Shown here: in pieces, positions 1 through 9,100 of the stretch
Layout of the letters: each line of letters starts with the position of its first letter
How positions within the stretch are numbered: position 1 is the stretch's first letter
Origin: Halosolutus halophilus
Lineage (GTDB): Archaea; Halobacteriota; Halobacteria; Halobacteriales; Natrialbaceae
Length of the DNA: 64,000 bases
NCBI RefSeq assembly: GCF_022869805.1
Contig: NZ_CP094974.1
Span: 4,030,001 to 4,094,000 of the forward strand
Direction: 5' to 3'
Notes under the pieces: generated by a model
What the model saw: only the letters and a program-made list of their open reading frames with translations
Told to the model about the DNA's origin: nothing
The model's database searches: none
Position numbers and translations under genes: made by a program

Positions 1-34
1 TACTCGTGATTCGTGTGCTTGCCTGTCCCATGGA

Positions 35-298
35 TTAATCGAATTCAGCGCGAAGTTCCTTGATCTCTGACTCGAGTTCCTCAATCCGGAATTCCTGTGC
101 GAGGCAGACCGAGATAAGGAACGGTTCCATCACCGTCATCTCGTTCTGGATCCCAGCCGCGTCGGCAAAGCCGCGCCCGTGATCGAACAACTGGTCGAAC
201 TCCTCCTGGAACTCCTGCCGAAGCGCGCGGCGGAACGGCTGCCAGTCCTCTTCGAGGCGACGCAACCGATCGCGATAGGTTGGGTTCGTGCGTCCCAT
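35..298 (-). CDS. small hypothetical viral protein
   Basis: An 87-residue, charged, mostly helical protein. The N-terminal half is rich in Arg and Glu and the C-terminal tail (EELESEIKELRAEFD) looks like a short coiled coil. I do not recognise a family. Its ATG overlaps the stop of the upstream RecA-like gene by one base (TGATG), so the two are probably translated together and may work together. It lies at the left edge of the provirus accessory region. No function can be given from the sequence. Confidence 0.6.
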   Translation of the reverse strand: MGRTNPTYRDRLRRLEEDWQPFRRALRQEFQEEFDQLFDHGRGFADAAGIQNEMTVMEPFLISVCLAQEFRIEELESEIKELRAEFD

Positions 299-993
299 CA
301 GGCCACCTCACTGATCGAACCCGCAGTGATCGCCGTCGGATAGACAGCCTCCCGCTGCTCGAGGACGGTCGCCCAGAACGCGAGCGTCGTCTGGACCCAC
401 CCGTCCCCCAACGAGTAGACTAGCGTCTCGAAGTTCTCACCGCTGAACCGCGGCCCCTCCGACGTCTCCTCGCACTCGAGGCGATCCGTAGCACACGAGG
501 CGACCGGCTCGGCAAACGCGTCGTCGTCCGTTCGCGAGACCAACACCGGACAGTCGTACCGTCGAGCCGCACCTGCCAAGCGCGCGAGCGCGTGGACAAG
601 CATCTCGTGCCCCTCGCACTCCTGGAGGTCGTCGTCGCGATAGAACGCGTCGATCGCTGGCACGATGACCAGGCCGACGTCGTCCTCGTCGACGCCGGGC
701 GCTGCGAACCTCTCGTCACCTAGCAACCGCTCGCAGAGCGTGTAGTGCTGGTAAGCGGTGAATGCCCGCGCCACTTGGATCCGATCGAGGATGCGCTGAC
801 TGGGCGAGATCCTGACGAGCGGCTCGGTCTGGGCGTAGCCGTGTGTGTCGATCCACCAGGCCGTGGATCGCTCCATCAGCACGTGATCGACGACGAGCGC
901 GTGCAGCGGGCCCGGCGCAGTCGACTCGAGGAGTGTCACTTCGGGGTCGAGAGACGGAAGCTCGGGAACGGCGTGTTCAGCGTGTGCGGCCAT
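298..993 (-). CDS. RecA/RadA-like protein without Walker A motif
   Basis: A 231-residue protein resembling the RecA-fold core of archaeal RadA/RadB. Residues 46-54 (WWIDTHGYA) and 67-86 (RILDRIQVARAFTAYQHYTL) match the RadA stretch that follows the first beta strands, and 107-120 (GLVIVPAIDAFYRD) sits at Walker B. Where the P-loop should be (about 23-39) the sequence is ESTAPGPLHALVVDHVL, with no GxxxxGK[ST]. It is therefore unlikely to hydrolyse ATP in the normal way and could be a RadA modulator or DNA-binding subunit. Family placement is by motif reading. It is followed by a coupled 87-residue gene. The ATG is at 993, with a divergent promoter region (994-1086) shared with the plus-strand gene. 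Confidence 0.6.
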   Translation of the reverse strand: MAAHAEHAVPELPSLDPEVTLLESTAPGPLHALVVDHVLMERSTAWWIDTHGYAQTEPLVRISPSQRILDRIQVARAFTAYQHYTLCERLLGDERFAAPGVDEDDVGLVIVPAIDAFYRDDDLQECEGHEMLVHALARLAGAARRYDCPVLVSRTDDDAFAEPVASCATDRLECEETSEGPRFSGENFETLVYSLGDGWVQTTLAFWATVLEQREAVYPTAITAGSISEVA

Positions 994-1086
994 ACTGCTC
1001 AGATGGATGGCTTGTCAGTTAACCATCACCGAGTGGTTTCCGTTTCTTCCGATACTTTTTATCGAAAGCCGCGGCCAACGCCGGTG

Positions 1087-1272
1087 ATGCTCTCCGTTCG
1101 ACAGGAAGATCTTCTGATTGCGATCGCACTCGCAGAGTTCAGCTACGAAACCGAGGACGTCGATCCCAAACTTGCCGATCACGCGTGGCAGTTGGCCGCC
1201 GATCGACTCGTTTCGTGGGACGTCACGCCGAGAGAGGCTGTCGACAACTTGGAGATCGGTGAGAGATCATAA
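1087..1272 (+). CDS. small hypothetical protein
   Basis: A 61-residue acidic, helical protein (MLSVRQEDLLIAIALAEFSY...) with no family I recognise. I chose the ATG at 1087 because an AT-rich box (TTTTTATCG, about 1053-1062) lies roughly 25 bases upstream, which fits a haloarchaeal TATA element and a nearly leaderless transcript. The reading frame is open further upstream, but that stretch is antisense to the RecA-like gene. It is divergent from the minus-strand genes around it. Confidence 0.55.
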   Translation: MLSVRQEDLLIAIALAEFSYETEDVDPKLADHAWQLAADRLVSWDVTPREAVDNLEIGERS

Positions 1273-1303
1273 AATTTCTGGAGTTAAGTATATAATTTAG
1301 ATG

Positions 1304-1834
1304 TTAGTTATAATAATCCAGTAATTTCTGAGCTGTTTCTAAGCAAAATTCAGCATCAGATATTGCCCTGTCCGCGTCTTCCGCTTCCATAAATGAATGA
1401 GACGGAACATTCGCTTTAGGGTACCCGTATTTAGCAACCTCGTAGTAAGGTTTCCAAACTTTTGTTAAAAATATAACTCTCTTAACATCTTCTGTTATGT
1501 CTAATTCATCAGGCAATTCATTTAGAAGGCCTATAGCCCGGTCGTCATCTAACTCAATAGCATGTGTTCCTGGAGGATCCTTATCTTCGAGTTTGAATAT
1601 TGCTTTTGCAGATTGTTCTATACAAAACTGAGAATCAATCACAACATCTGCTATTTGAAATTTCTTTCCGGCTTCAATAAACCCTCTGGCCAAGACCTTA
1701 AGTGCAACAGAGGTATCGTCTTCAATCTCATCTTCAATCTCTTCTCTTTCTATCACCCATATTTCTTTACAATAATCGAGTTTGTTTTCAGCTTTCGAAA
1801 TTTGCCTTCGTGCGTATTTGATATTCGGGTCCAT
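1304..1834 (-). CDS. HEPN-domain protein, AT-rich
   Basis: A 176-residue, all-helical protein. Residues around 65-95 (FCIEQSAKAIFKLEDKDPPGTH) and the C-terminal third (YYEVAKYGYP ... ADRAISDAEFCLETAQKLL) match the two conserved parts of HEPN domains: the A..EqaaKAi helix with its following TH, and the final A..al..A..l helix. HEPN proteins are often ribonuclease toxins or tRNA-modifying partners. The usual catalytic R-x4-6-H is not obvious here (AKYGYP replaces the common RYP), so activity is uncertain. No MNT nucleotidyltransferase partner is adjacent. Codon use is strikingly AT-rich (many AAA, ATT, TTT codons) compared with all neighbours, a sign of recent transfer. Confidence 0.6.
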   Translation of the reverse strand: MDPNIKYARRQISKAENKLDYCKEIWVIEREEIEDEIEDDTSVALKVLARGFIEAGKKFQIADVVIDSQFCIEQSAKAIFKLEDKDPPGTHAIELDDDRAIGLLNELPDELDITEDVKRVIFLTKVWKPYYEVAKYGYPKANVPSHSFMEAEDADRAISDAEFCLETAQKLLDYYN

Positions 1835-2186
1835 ATGGCTATTACGGAAAAGAAACGGAAAAATATTCGGTGTAGGTCGGCAATATCTTGGAATATTGTG
1901 ATAAAATAAATTTAGAAGGAAAGGTAAGATGGCTATTTTATTGTGTGATACAGTCTAAGTCGATAACTTCCAGAAACGCAGTTCGAGATACATCGCTTGA
2001 ACGCAGCGCGTGGATTTTAACAGGTAGCGGAGAGGGCGATGGTACGCTTATAACTACTTCGTCTGTACTGAGCATTTGACCGTCCAAGATTCACCTCTTA
2101 TCGGACGAGAATTCTGGAACAGGTCCACTCGTGTACCATAGCTGGTCCTTCCTTGAGATTCTCTCTTTGCTAACTCCAGAACCGGC
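1835..2186. other. intergenic gap with a decayed repeat pair
   Basis: This 352-base gap has no convincing gene. The AT-rich left part probably holds the HEPN promoter. The right part carries, on the minus strand, fragments resembling the U and D repeat units seen at 14.2-15.0 and 28.7-31.2 kb (listed separately). A 63-codon plus-strand frame at 1888-2079 has no protein-like character. Confidence 0.5.
1970..2073 (-). repeat. decayed U/D repeat pair (possible empty cassette)
   Basis: Read on the minus strand, GCTCAGTACAG (2073-2063) equals the end of the upstream units U1 and U3. About 70 bases on, TGTATCTCG followed by seven bases and TTTCTG (within 1995-1970) matches downstream unit D4 with the same spacing. 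No gene lies between them, so this may be an emptied or eroded cassette next to the HEPN gene. Confidence 0.4.
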
Positions 2187-2465
2187 TCATTCCTCCCGAT
2201 CGGACAACTTCTCCGACAACCGATCCAGTTTCTCCTGCGCAGATTCACGGCGGTCGCGCGTCGCGTCCGGCCGGTACTCCATTGACACCACCTCGCCATC
2301 CTCGATCGTCACCGAAAGCACGCCACCGCCCGTTTGAGCGGGCTCGGGCAGCTGATCAACAGGGACATTCACTTGCTCGATCACCTGCTCGTCCTCCTCG
2401 AGCAAGATCACGGCGATCTCGCCGTCCTCAATCCGGTCAACAACGCCGGTGTAGGTCCCATCCAT
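2187..2465 (-). CDS. DUF3006 family protein
   Basis: A 92-residue acidic protein (MDGTYTGVVDRIEDGEIAVILLEEDEQ...) with the DUF3006 pattern: a short beta-rich domain of about 70 residues and a charged helical tail (KLDRLSEKLSDREE). In bacteria and haloarchaea DUF3006 genes commonly sit directly behind secreted ComEC-like metallo-beta-lactamases, as here; their role is unknown. I chose the ATG at 2465 because GGGGTGAG lies just upstream. A GTG at 2474, overlapping the stop of the upstream gene, is a possible longer start. Confidence 0.75.
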   Translation of the reverse strand: MDGTYTGVVDRIEDGEIAVILLEEDEQVIEQVNVPVDQLPEPAQTGGGVLSVTIEDGEVVSMEYRPDATRDRRESAQEKLDRLSEKLSDREE

Positions 2466-2470
2466 CGTTC

Positions 2471-3925
2471 TCACCCCATCACAGGGGCGACAGCTCCATC
2501 AATCCCACTGGCCACCCCACCTGCGACACGCGGACGTGATGCCAGTGCAGTCGTCTCGTCGTCGGATTCGGGCGTTTCCGCGAGGATGTCCTCGGCGTCC
2601 GTCGAGAACGACTCGCACGTCTCCACATCGATCGACGTGCCATCGGTCCGCACCATAATATCGCCGTGGACTCCCGTCCAGTACGTTTCGATATCCCGCT
2701 CGGCAAACCGTTCGAGCACTTCGTCACTCGGGTGGCCGTACTGTGAGTCGTAGGCACTCGAGATGATGGCCGTCTCCGGATCGACGGTATCTACGAAGGC
2801 TTCGCTCGACGAGGTCGCTGACCCGTGATGGCCGGCTTTGTAGACGTCGCTCTCGAGATCACTCCCCCACTCGTCGATCAGATCCTGTTCGACTCCGGTG
2901 TCGACATCGCCGGTCATCATATACTGGAAGTCGCCGAATTCGAACGCCAGCACCACACTGTTGTCGTTGACATCGCCCCCGGAATCCCCGGCGGGTGGGT
3001 TCATCACCTGGGCGGAGACGTCGCCCTCGATCGGCAGTTCATCACCGCTTTCGACGATGAGAAGATCGACACCATATTTGTCGACAGCATCAAGGTAGTT
3101 CCCGTAGGTAGCGGAATCCGATGGGACGCCCGAATCGTACGCGGCCCCGACACCCTCACCGTTCGTCTCGAAGTGTTCGATCACGGCGGCGTGGCCGCCG
3201 ATGTGATCGGCATCGGCGTGTGTCGCGACCAGGTGGTCGATCCGATCGATCCCCTGTGCTTCGAGGTAGGCGATTACCTCACTGCCATCCTGTCGCCAGT
3301 CCCCACTGTCGATCAGGATCGTCTCATCAGCTGGCGTGATGATGAGAGTCGAGTCGCCTTGCCCAACGTCGATGTGATGAATCTCGAGTTCGCCTTCGAC
3401 AGTACTCGCACCGTCTCCATCGCTCTCGTCGCCGTTATCGACACCTGAATCGTCGTCCGACTCATTGAGATCGATATCGCCGTAGGCGTGCTCGAGCACG
3501 ATCTGGTCGTTGGCGTCGACGAGCCGGACCACGTCGCCCTCGCCCCGCCAGATATTCACGTTGTACCCCCAGTACAGTTCGGTCTCTGTTGCGTCGCCTT
3601 CACCGGTCGTTACCTTCACCGTCTCCCCGGGCTCGAGGACGAACTCATCTGGGAAGGAAAACGGTGAGAGGCCGCCATCGACCTGCCCACCTTCTCGATC
3701 ACGGAGTTCGAACCCAGAGAGATCGACGGGTTCATCGGCAGTGTTCTCCAGGGCGATGAACTCCTCATCGGGCGAGACGTCCTGGACATTCAGGTCGACG
3801 ACCTCGAGGGCGTCCCCAACCGCCTGCGGGTCGTCGATCGCATCCTCGGTTCCTTCAGTGCCGCTCGCACATCCCGAAAGAACGACGAGAAGGGCCACGA
3901 AGACCACGAGGATCGTTCGGTTCAC
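2471..3925 (-). CDS. lipoprotein with lamin-tail and ComEC-like metallo-beta-lactamase domains
   Basis: A 484-residue exported protein. Residues 1-19 form a signal peptide ending in a lipobox (LSGC, Cys19), so it should be lipid-anchored outside the cell. Residues about 40-150 resemble a lamin-tail (LTD) domain. Residues about 180-430 are a metallo-beta-lactamase fold of the ComEC C-terminal type, with HHIDVGQGDS (183-192) and the metal-binding HADADH (236-241). Such domains hydrolyse phosphoesters, probably nucleic acids outside the cell; the exact substrate is not known. It is paired with the DUF3006 gene that follows. It looks like host-type accessory cargo rather than a virion gene. Confidence 0.8.
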   Translation of the reverse strand: MNRTILVVFVALLVVLSGCASGTEGTEDAIDDPQAVGDALEVVDLNVQDVSPDEEFIALENTADEPVDLSGFELRDREGGQVDGGLSPFSFPDEFVLEPGETVKVTTGEGDATETELYWGYNVNIWRGEGDVVRLVDANDQIVLEHAYGDIDLNESDDDSGVDNGDESDGDGASTVEGELEIHHIDVGQGDSTLIITPADETILIDSGDWRQDGSEVIAYLEAQGIDRIDHLVATHADADHIGGHAAVIEHFETNGEGVGAAYDSGVPSDSATYGNYLDAVDKYGVDLLIVESGDELPIEGDVSAQVMNPPAGDSGGDVNDNSVVLAFEFGDFQYMMTGDVDTGVEQDLIDEWGSDLESDVYKAGHHGSATSSSEAFVDTVDPETAIISSAYDSQYGHPSDEVLERFAERDIETYWTGVHGDIMVRTDGTSIDVETCESFSTDAEDILAETPESDDETTALASRPRVAGGVASGIDGAVAPVMG

Positions 3926-4203
3926 ACACAGTTCATTTCAGGGAAGGCGCTTGAGTGTTCCGTCCGGTGAGATAATAATGCCTGTCGTTCACGCCATGTG
4001 TGACCGTCGCGATTACGGTGGGAGATTATTTACACGGGCGTCGGCGAGGACTGTGAGCTGCGTACGCTGATTGCTCGTGCGAAGTGGCAGTCGGTCCCTC
4101 CGCGGGGGGAAGTGTTGCACGACAAGGTGGGGTAATCTGAATCAATTCGCCCCGATCCCGGAGAAATATTTAATTGCTTAATTATCATATCCGTGGATGA
4201 ATA
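3926..4203. promoter_or_regulatory. divergent promoter region
   Basis: This 278-base region separates the minus-strand lipoprotein gene from the plus-strand TraB-like gene. An AT-rich stretch (ATTTAATTG, about 4168-4176) lies some 30 bases before the ATG at 4204 and is the likely TATA box of the TraB-like gene. I see no other gene or repeat in it. Confidence 0.4.
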
Positions 4204-4929
4204 ATGTCCGAAGTTATCATCAAGGGTGAGGTACATTCCAGTAGAGGGGATTTCCGGGAAGAGCGAGACATACTGGCAGAAGGGGTCGACATACTGGTCA
4301 TCGAAGGCAGCAAGGAGGAAACGGAACTCAGTTGGCTTCACGGCTGGTTCGGAGTGGCAATGATGATCTTTGAGTATCTGTTTGCCAGCTTTCTCTACAC
4401 GGATCACCAGACTCTGGTCGACATCGCAAAGGGGCAAGAGGCTAACGTGGTCTACACCCGTGAGACTGATGCAGTTCTCATCAAAAACTCCCACAAGATC
4501 GTGGTCGGGACAGCATTCGTCCTGTTCTACTCTCTCATCTTTCTCTCGGCGTTGCTGGGGTTTCTTGGACATCACGTGTATGGTGCCGTGACTCTCCTGA
4601 TGGCTGGACTCGGGCCGATCATTATCCTCCGAATCTACGAGACGAAGAAGTCCGGGAATAACCGGGACAAGAAGATCGCCAAGAAGATTGAGGAAGCCGC
4701 AGCGGACGGCGGTCGCGTCGTAGCAGTCATGGGCAATAGCCACGCGAAGAACGTGCCAGGTTACCTCCCTGAGGAGATGGATCCTGACGTTAGAGAACCA
4801 AATTACGGCTTCTTCTCGGTCTCAATGGGACGCGACCTGTTCGTTCCTGCGGTGCGGATGGTCGGGATGATGGGGGTCGTCTATCCGGCGTTTCTTATGA
4901 TCTTTGAGGTCTATTTCGCGTTCATCTGA
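4204..4929 (+). CDS. TraB-like membrane protein
   Basis: A 241-residue protein. The N terminus (VIIKGEVHSS ... EGVDILVIEG) and a later segment (GGRVVAVMGNSHAKNVPGYL) resemble the two signature regions of TraB/PrgY/GumN-family proteins: an early E/H motif and a G.sHa.gv motif. Between them are hydrophobic stretches near residues 45-65 and 95-145, and another closes the protein, so it is probably membrane-embedded. TraB-like proteins are thought to bind or cleave signals or peptides; the function here is not established. It stands alone on the plus strand within the accessory region. A long minus-strand frame (4030-4743) overlaps it but is not protein-like. Confidence 0.55.
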   Translation: MSEVIIKGEVHSSRGDFREERDILAEGVDILVIEGSKEETELSWLHGWFGVAMMIFEYLFASFLYTDHQTLVDIAKGQEANVVYTRETDAVLIKNSHKIVVGTAFVLFYSLIFLSALLGFLGHHVYGAVTLLMAGLGPIIILRIYETKKSGNNRDKKIAKKIEEAAADGGRVVAVMGNSHAKNVPGYLPEEMDPDVREPNYGFFSVSMGRDLFVPAVRMVGMMGVVYPAFLMIFEVYFAFI

Positions 4930-4961
4930 CATAGTTTTGATTCCTCTGGTTGTACTGGTTT

Positions 4962-5903
4962 TCACCCCCTGAATTCTTCCTCAGGAACAACCGTCTCTGG
5001 ATCATCACGAAGCGGAAATGCAAGTCCGAAGATGTGATCGAACATTACGTCCTCTCCTTCAAGTACCGGAACTGGTACTTCAGACAGGGATTCTTCGAGA
5101 GGCATTCCACCTTGGGGAGTTATCAGATTGTAAAGCGCGTCAAGGGTCAGTTCCGCAAATTTGTAGCAAGCCCATGCGTCAACGTGATAGAGGTCAATGC
5201 TGCAGTCGTAACCGTAATCGGTCGATTCGGAGGTGAGTCGAATGAAGCTGAACCCCCACTTATCTTCTCCGAGTCTCTCCTCTAATTCACTGATCTGGGT
5301 CTCAAAGTCTTCTCTCTGTTCTTCAGGGAGTTGGAACTGGTTTCCCAGCATCCCTCTCAGGTGAGAAGGAGTTACAGGAAGGATGCGGAAGCCGTGCTTG
5401 AAGTCGTTGAGCAGGGCTACATTATTCTCTGCAAAGTCGAGGATGGCGTTACTCGCACCTCTGTGGAGATCGGGATCCTCAATGAACTCGACCTCTTTGT
5501 TTTCAGGGTCGATTTCGTGGGGGCAGCCGAGAAGTCCGGCCGCTAAAGCATCCAGTTCGTGAATGTCGAACTCCTCATTTGACTCGACAGTAGCTAGCCC
5601 GTCAAGGTCTTCAGAAAGCGTTCCAACGGTCGCTATCCCGTCGGTTCGAAGCGCCTCAAGGACATGGTCTATATCCCCCCGATACGTTTCTTCTGCAACG
5701 AAGAACCACGGCATCTCGGGGTTCTGAGCATATGCAGCAAAAACGTGGGCGTAGATGTCGGTGAGTTGAACGAGACTGTAAAGCGCCTCTAATTTATCAG
5801 CCTCGTTATACTGATTGATCTTCTCAAGTCTATTGTCCCAGTACCGGAACGGATAGTAGAATTGCCAGAGGTACTTGAACGGAGAGATAGGCTGTTCCGA
5901 CAT
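4962..5903 (-). CDS. hypothetical protein
   Basis: A 313-residue soluble, acidic protein with many aromatic residues (FKYLWQFYYPFRYW near the start). It has no signal peptide or membrane segment and no motif I recognise. Base composition is closer to the AT-rich accessory genes than to the GC-rich tail genes beside it. It lies beyond the end of the tail operon, convergent with the TraB-like gene, in the part of the provirus where extra cargo is expected. It could be a defence or host-modulation gene, but nothing in the sequence shows this. Confidence 0.6.
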   Translation of the reverse strand: MSEQPISPFKYLWQFYYPFRYWDNRLEKINQYNEADKLEALYSLVQLTDIYAHVFAAYAQNPEMPWFFVAEETYRGDIDHVLEALRTDGIATVGTLSEDLDGLATVESNEEFDIHELDALAAGLLGCPHEIDPENKEVEFIEDPDLHRGASNAILDFAENNVALLNDFKHGFRILPVTPSHLRGMLGNQFQLPEEQREDFETQISELEERLGEDKWGFSFIRLTSESTDYGYDCSIDLYHVDAWACYKFAELTLDALYNLITPQGGMPLEESLSEVPVPVLEGEDVMFDHIFGLAFPLRDDPETVVPEEEFRG

Positions 5904-6147
5904 TGTTTTTCGCTTACGGCCGCAGCGTCATATTCTTTGAGTGTGAATAATTGAGTCATTGGTCGAGGGTGCACCGATTGCGAGGTTCATGTCCTCCAAC
6001 CGGTCAAGGAGACGTTGTCAGCGCTAAATATGCCAGACTACTCCGAAATTAATATCCTGATGCTGCCCAGCAAGGGCCAGTGTTCGAACTGCTGGTCTCG
6101 ACGAACAATTCGACGAGGCCGGCGACTATCGATAAGCATGTCATGAC

Positions 6148-9100
6148 TCAAACCCGATCGCTCGTCGCATCGACTGTCGACCGAATCTGCTCGATTGAGT
6201 CCTCGGCGCGCTTGCGCGACCCCAGCCGCAGCGAGAGCCGCTCCGGCGTGATCTCCAGGTCGTAGACGCTCATCGCCTCGCCGGCGATCCCGTCGACGTC
6301 GATCGCCTCCAGGAGACCGTTGACGTACTCGGCGGCCGGGATCTCGACGTCGGCCTCCCAGCGCGGCGTCGAGGCCGTGTCGACGATCAGTTTCGCGGCG
6401 AGCTCGCAGCCGCGCTCGGTCGTGAGCCCGTTGATCGTCTTTGTCCGATCGGTCCGCGGGTCGCCGGCGTAGGAGTCGGCCTCGAACGTCCCCGTGACCT
6501 TGTAGTCGTACTCGACCTCGAGCGTCTGGCCGTCGGCGATCTCGCCGCCCGACTGGACCGTGAGCTCGCCGGTCGAGTTGCTGATCGTGTAGTCCCGGAG
6601 GTACTGGTAGTTCTCGCCCGTCGACGCATCGCGCACCGTCTCGGTGCCGGGGACGAGGGTACTCTGCTCGAGGGCGACCGCGGTGTCGTGGCCGGCGTCG
6701 ATCGTCTCGCGCGTCGTCCGCCCGCCGCCCTTGATCGTCGCCCGAAGCGTCTGCTCGCCGCGCTTCGTGACGCTGTAGGAGGCGAGGTCGAGATCCTGCG
6801 TGCTCGCACGCTGGCCGGCTTGCGCCCAGTGGACCTCGGTCGTCTCACCGGCCTGGCGGACCTCGAACAGCGAGTCTGATCGCTCGGCGATGTCGACAAG
6901 GATGTCGAGCAGGTCCTCGTCCCAGCTGTCGTTGAGGATCAGCGGCGTGTCGTCGCCGTCGAACGTGATCTCGTAGTCGTCGATCCGCTGGGCGTCGTAG
7001 CCGTCGCGTGGCGTGTCGGTATCCCGAGTGCCGTCCGGCGAGTACGCGCCGGCCGTCAGCCGGATCCGGACCGTCGAGGAGAGGTCGGCGAAATCGGCCG
7101 TGAGGCTCGTCGTGTTCGAGGACTCGGTCCACGTCAGCCCGTTATCGTTCGACAGCGCGATCGCCTGCGGGCCGCTGGTCTCGGACCACGTCGAGGTCAC
7201 GTAGCCGACGTCGATCGAGTAGATTGTCTCGGCGTCGGCAGAGGTGATCGACGTCCCTCGAGGCGGGTACAGTGCCGGCGCGTTCGCCTGGTCACTCGTC
7301 GTATCGACGGAACTGTAGAAGTCGGGCCCGGCTCGGGATTGATCGTAGTACCGCTTGTCGTGGAGCATGATCGCCCCGACGTAGGTCTCGGAGTTGCTCT
7401 GGGTACACTCCAGCCGGATGTAGTAGTCCGTGCCGGCCTTGAGGTCGCTGCCGTTCCATGTCGTCCCGAACGACGTGTCGTCGAAATCGACGTACGGGCC
7501 GAACGACTGACTCCCCGACTGGTACTCGATCCGGCCGACCTCCGTGTCGTCCGAGGCGTCCTTGACGATGACGGCCATGTCGTTTGGCGACGAGTCGCCG
7601 CCCCACCGGATCGCGAAGCCGACGCTATCGGCCGGGATCGTGTACTCTGGCGAGAAGGAATAGAACTCGATGTAGTCGCCGTTCGAGGTAAACGTCCGGA
7701 CGGCGTCGTCGATGTAGCCCTCCATCGTATCGGCCGACCCGATCCCGCTGTAGTTGCCGAAGTCCTCTCGCTGGGCGAACTCGTAGTAGCAGGTCTGCGC
7801 GGGGCGGATCCCGCCGCTGTCGGTCACCCACGGCTCGGTACTCGCCGGCGAGAGTTCGTCGACGAACTCGGACTCGGTGTCGACCGACCGCAGGAGTTCG
7901 CCCGTCACCGAGTCGACGTCGGGCGTGTCGACGACCGTCGCGTAGTCCGTCTCGGTCGTGACGAGATCGTCCGCGAGCGTGTGCGCCGCCTCCTGGATGA
8001 CGTCACGCTGGACGCGGCGCTCGAGTTGGGTGCCGCCGAGGCCGACGAGTTCCGACTTGCCCGGTTCGATGACGACGTCCTCGAGTTCGTCGATCGGTTG
8101 GCGCTCGCCGTCGCGGAACACGCGCATCGCAGCACCCTCGTAGTCTTGGAGGGTGTAGGCCTCGTCTCGGGGGACCGGCACCCGAACCCGTGGGAGGTCG
8201 TTGACCCGTGGCTCGATCCGGACGTCGTCGAGGATCTGCGGCCGAACGACCCGCCCCGACGGCAGGTCGATCTCGACGTGCCAGCCCCGCGGCCCGGCCG
8301 GGTACTGGGCGAGGCCGGCGCTATCAGGGGTGAGCGTCCCGACGCCGTCGGCATAGACGTACTGTGTCTGAGCCCGGATGGTGTAGGTGTAGTCCTTGTC
8401 CGGGTCGATCGCGGGGGACTCGCCGTCGTAGTACTCGGCCGTCGTGTCGCTGACGGTCGCGATGAGCTCGCCGAGGTCAGGATCGTCGTAGACGCTATCG
8501 CGTTTGCCGTCGAGACGGTCGCGCCAGATCTGGTACGAGCCGTCGAAATTGGAGTTGTCGTTCCACCCGACACGGAGGCTGAAATGCTTAAGGTCGGAGT
8601 CGCCGGCTACCCATGTCGGCGACCCGGAGATCGTCGCGTCGTTGCTGTTCGACGAGAGGTCGTCGGAGGTCGTCCCGGAGCCCTCGTTGAAGACGTGCGC
8701 AGCGATCAACCCGTCTCGGGGGAGCGCGCCGTTCGCCTGCGCCTCAACCTCTTTCGCCGATAGTGGCCGGTCCCACGCCGCGACACGGCCGAGCGTGTAG
8801 TTGGCCCACCCCTCGAAGAAATACCGGAACGATTCGGCCGTATTCCAGTCGGTCGACGTCCCGGGATCGTCTTTGGTACTGTCGAGGTCGCCGTCGACGT
8901 ACCCGAACGACTGACTCTCGTTTGGATAGTCGACGACGAGCGTCAGGGTGTGCCACTCGCCGACCTCCATCGAGGAGAAGATGGCCGGTGCATAATTCGT
9001 GTTCCCGTCGCTCTTCGGGAAGGTCCACCGGATGTAGTTGTTGTCATTCGCCCGCTCTAACCGGGCCGAACCGTCTGCTGAGGTCGCGTAATCCGCGACG

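Noticed and set aside
4030-4743. 237-codon minus-strand frame over the TraB-like gene
   Set aside because: Composition is not protein-like, while the plus-strand frame has TraB-like motifs and membrane helices.
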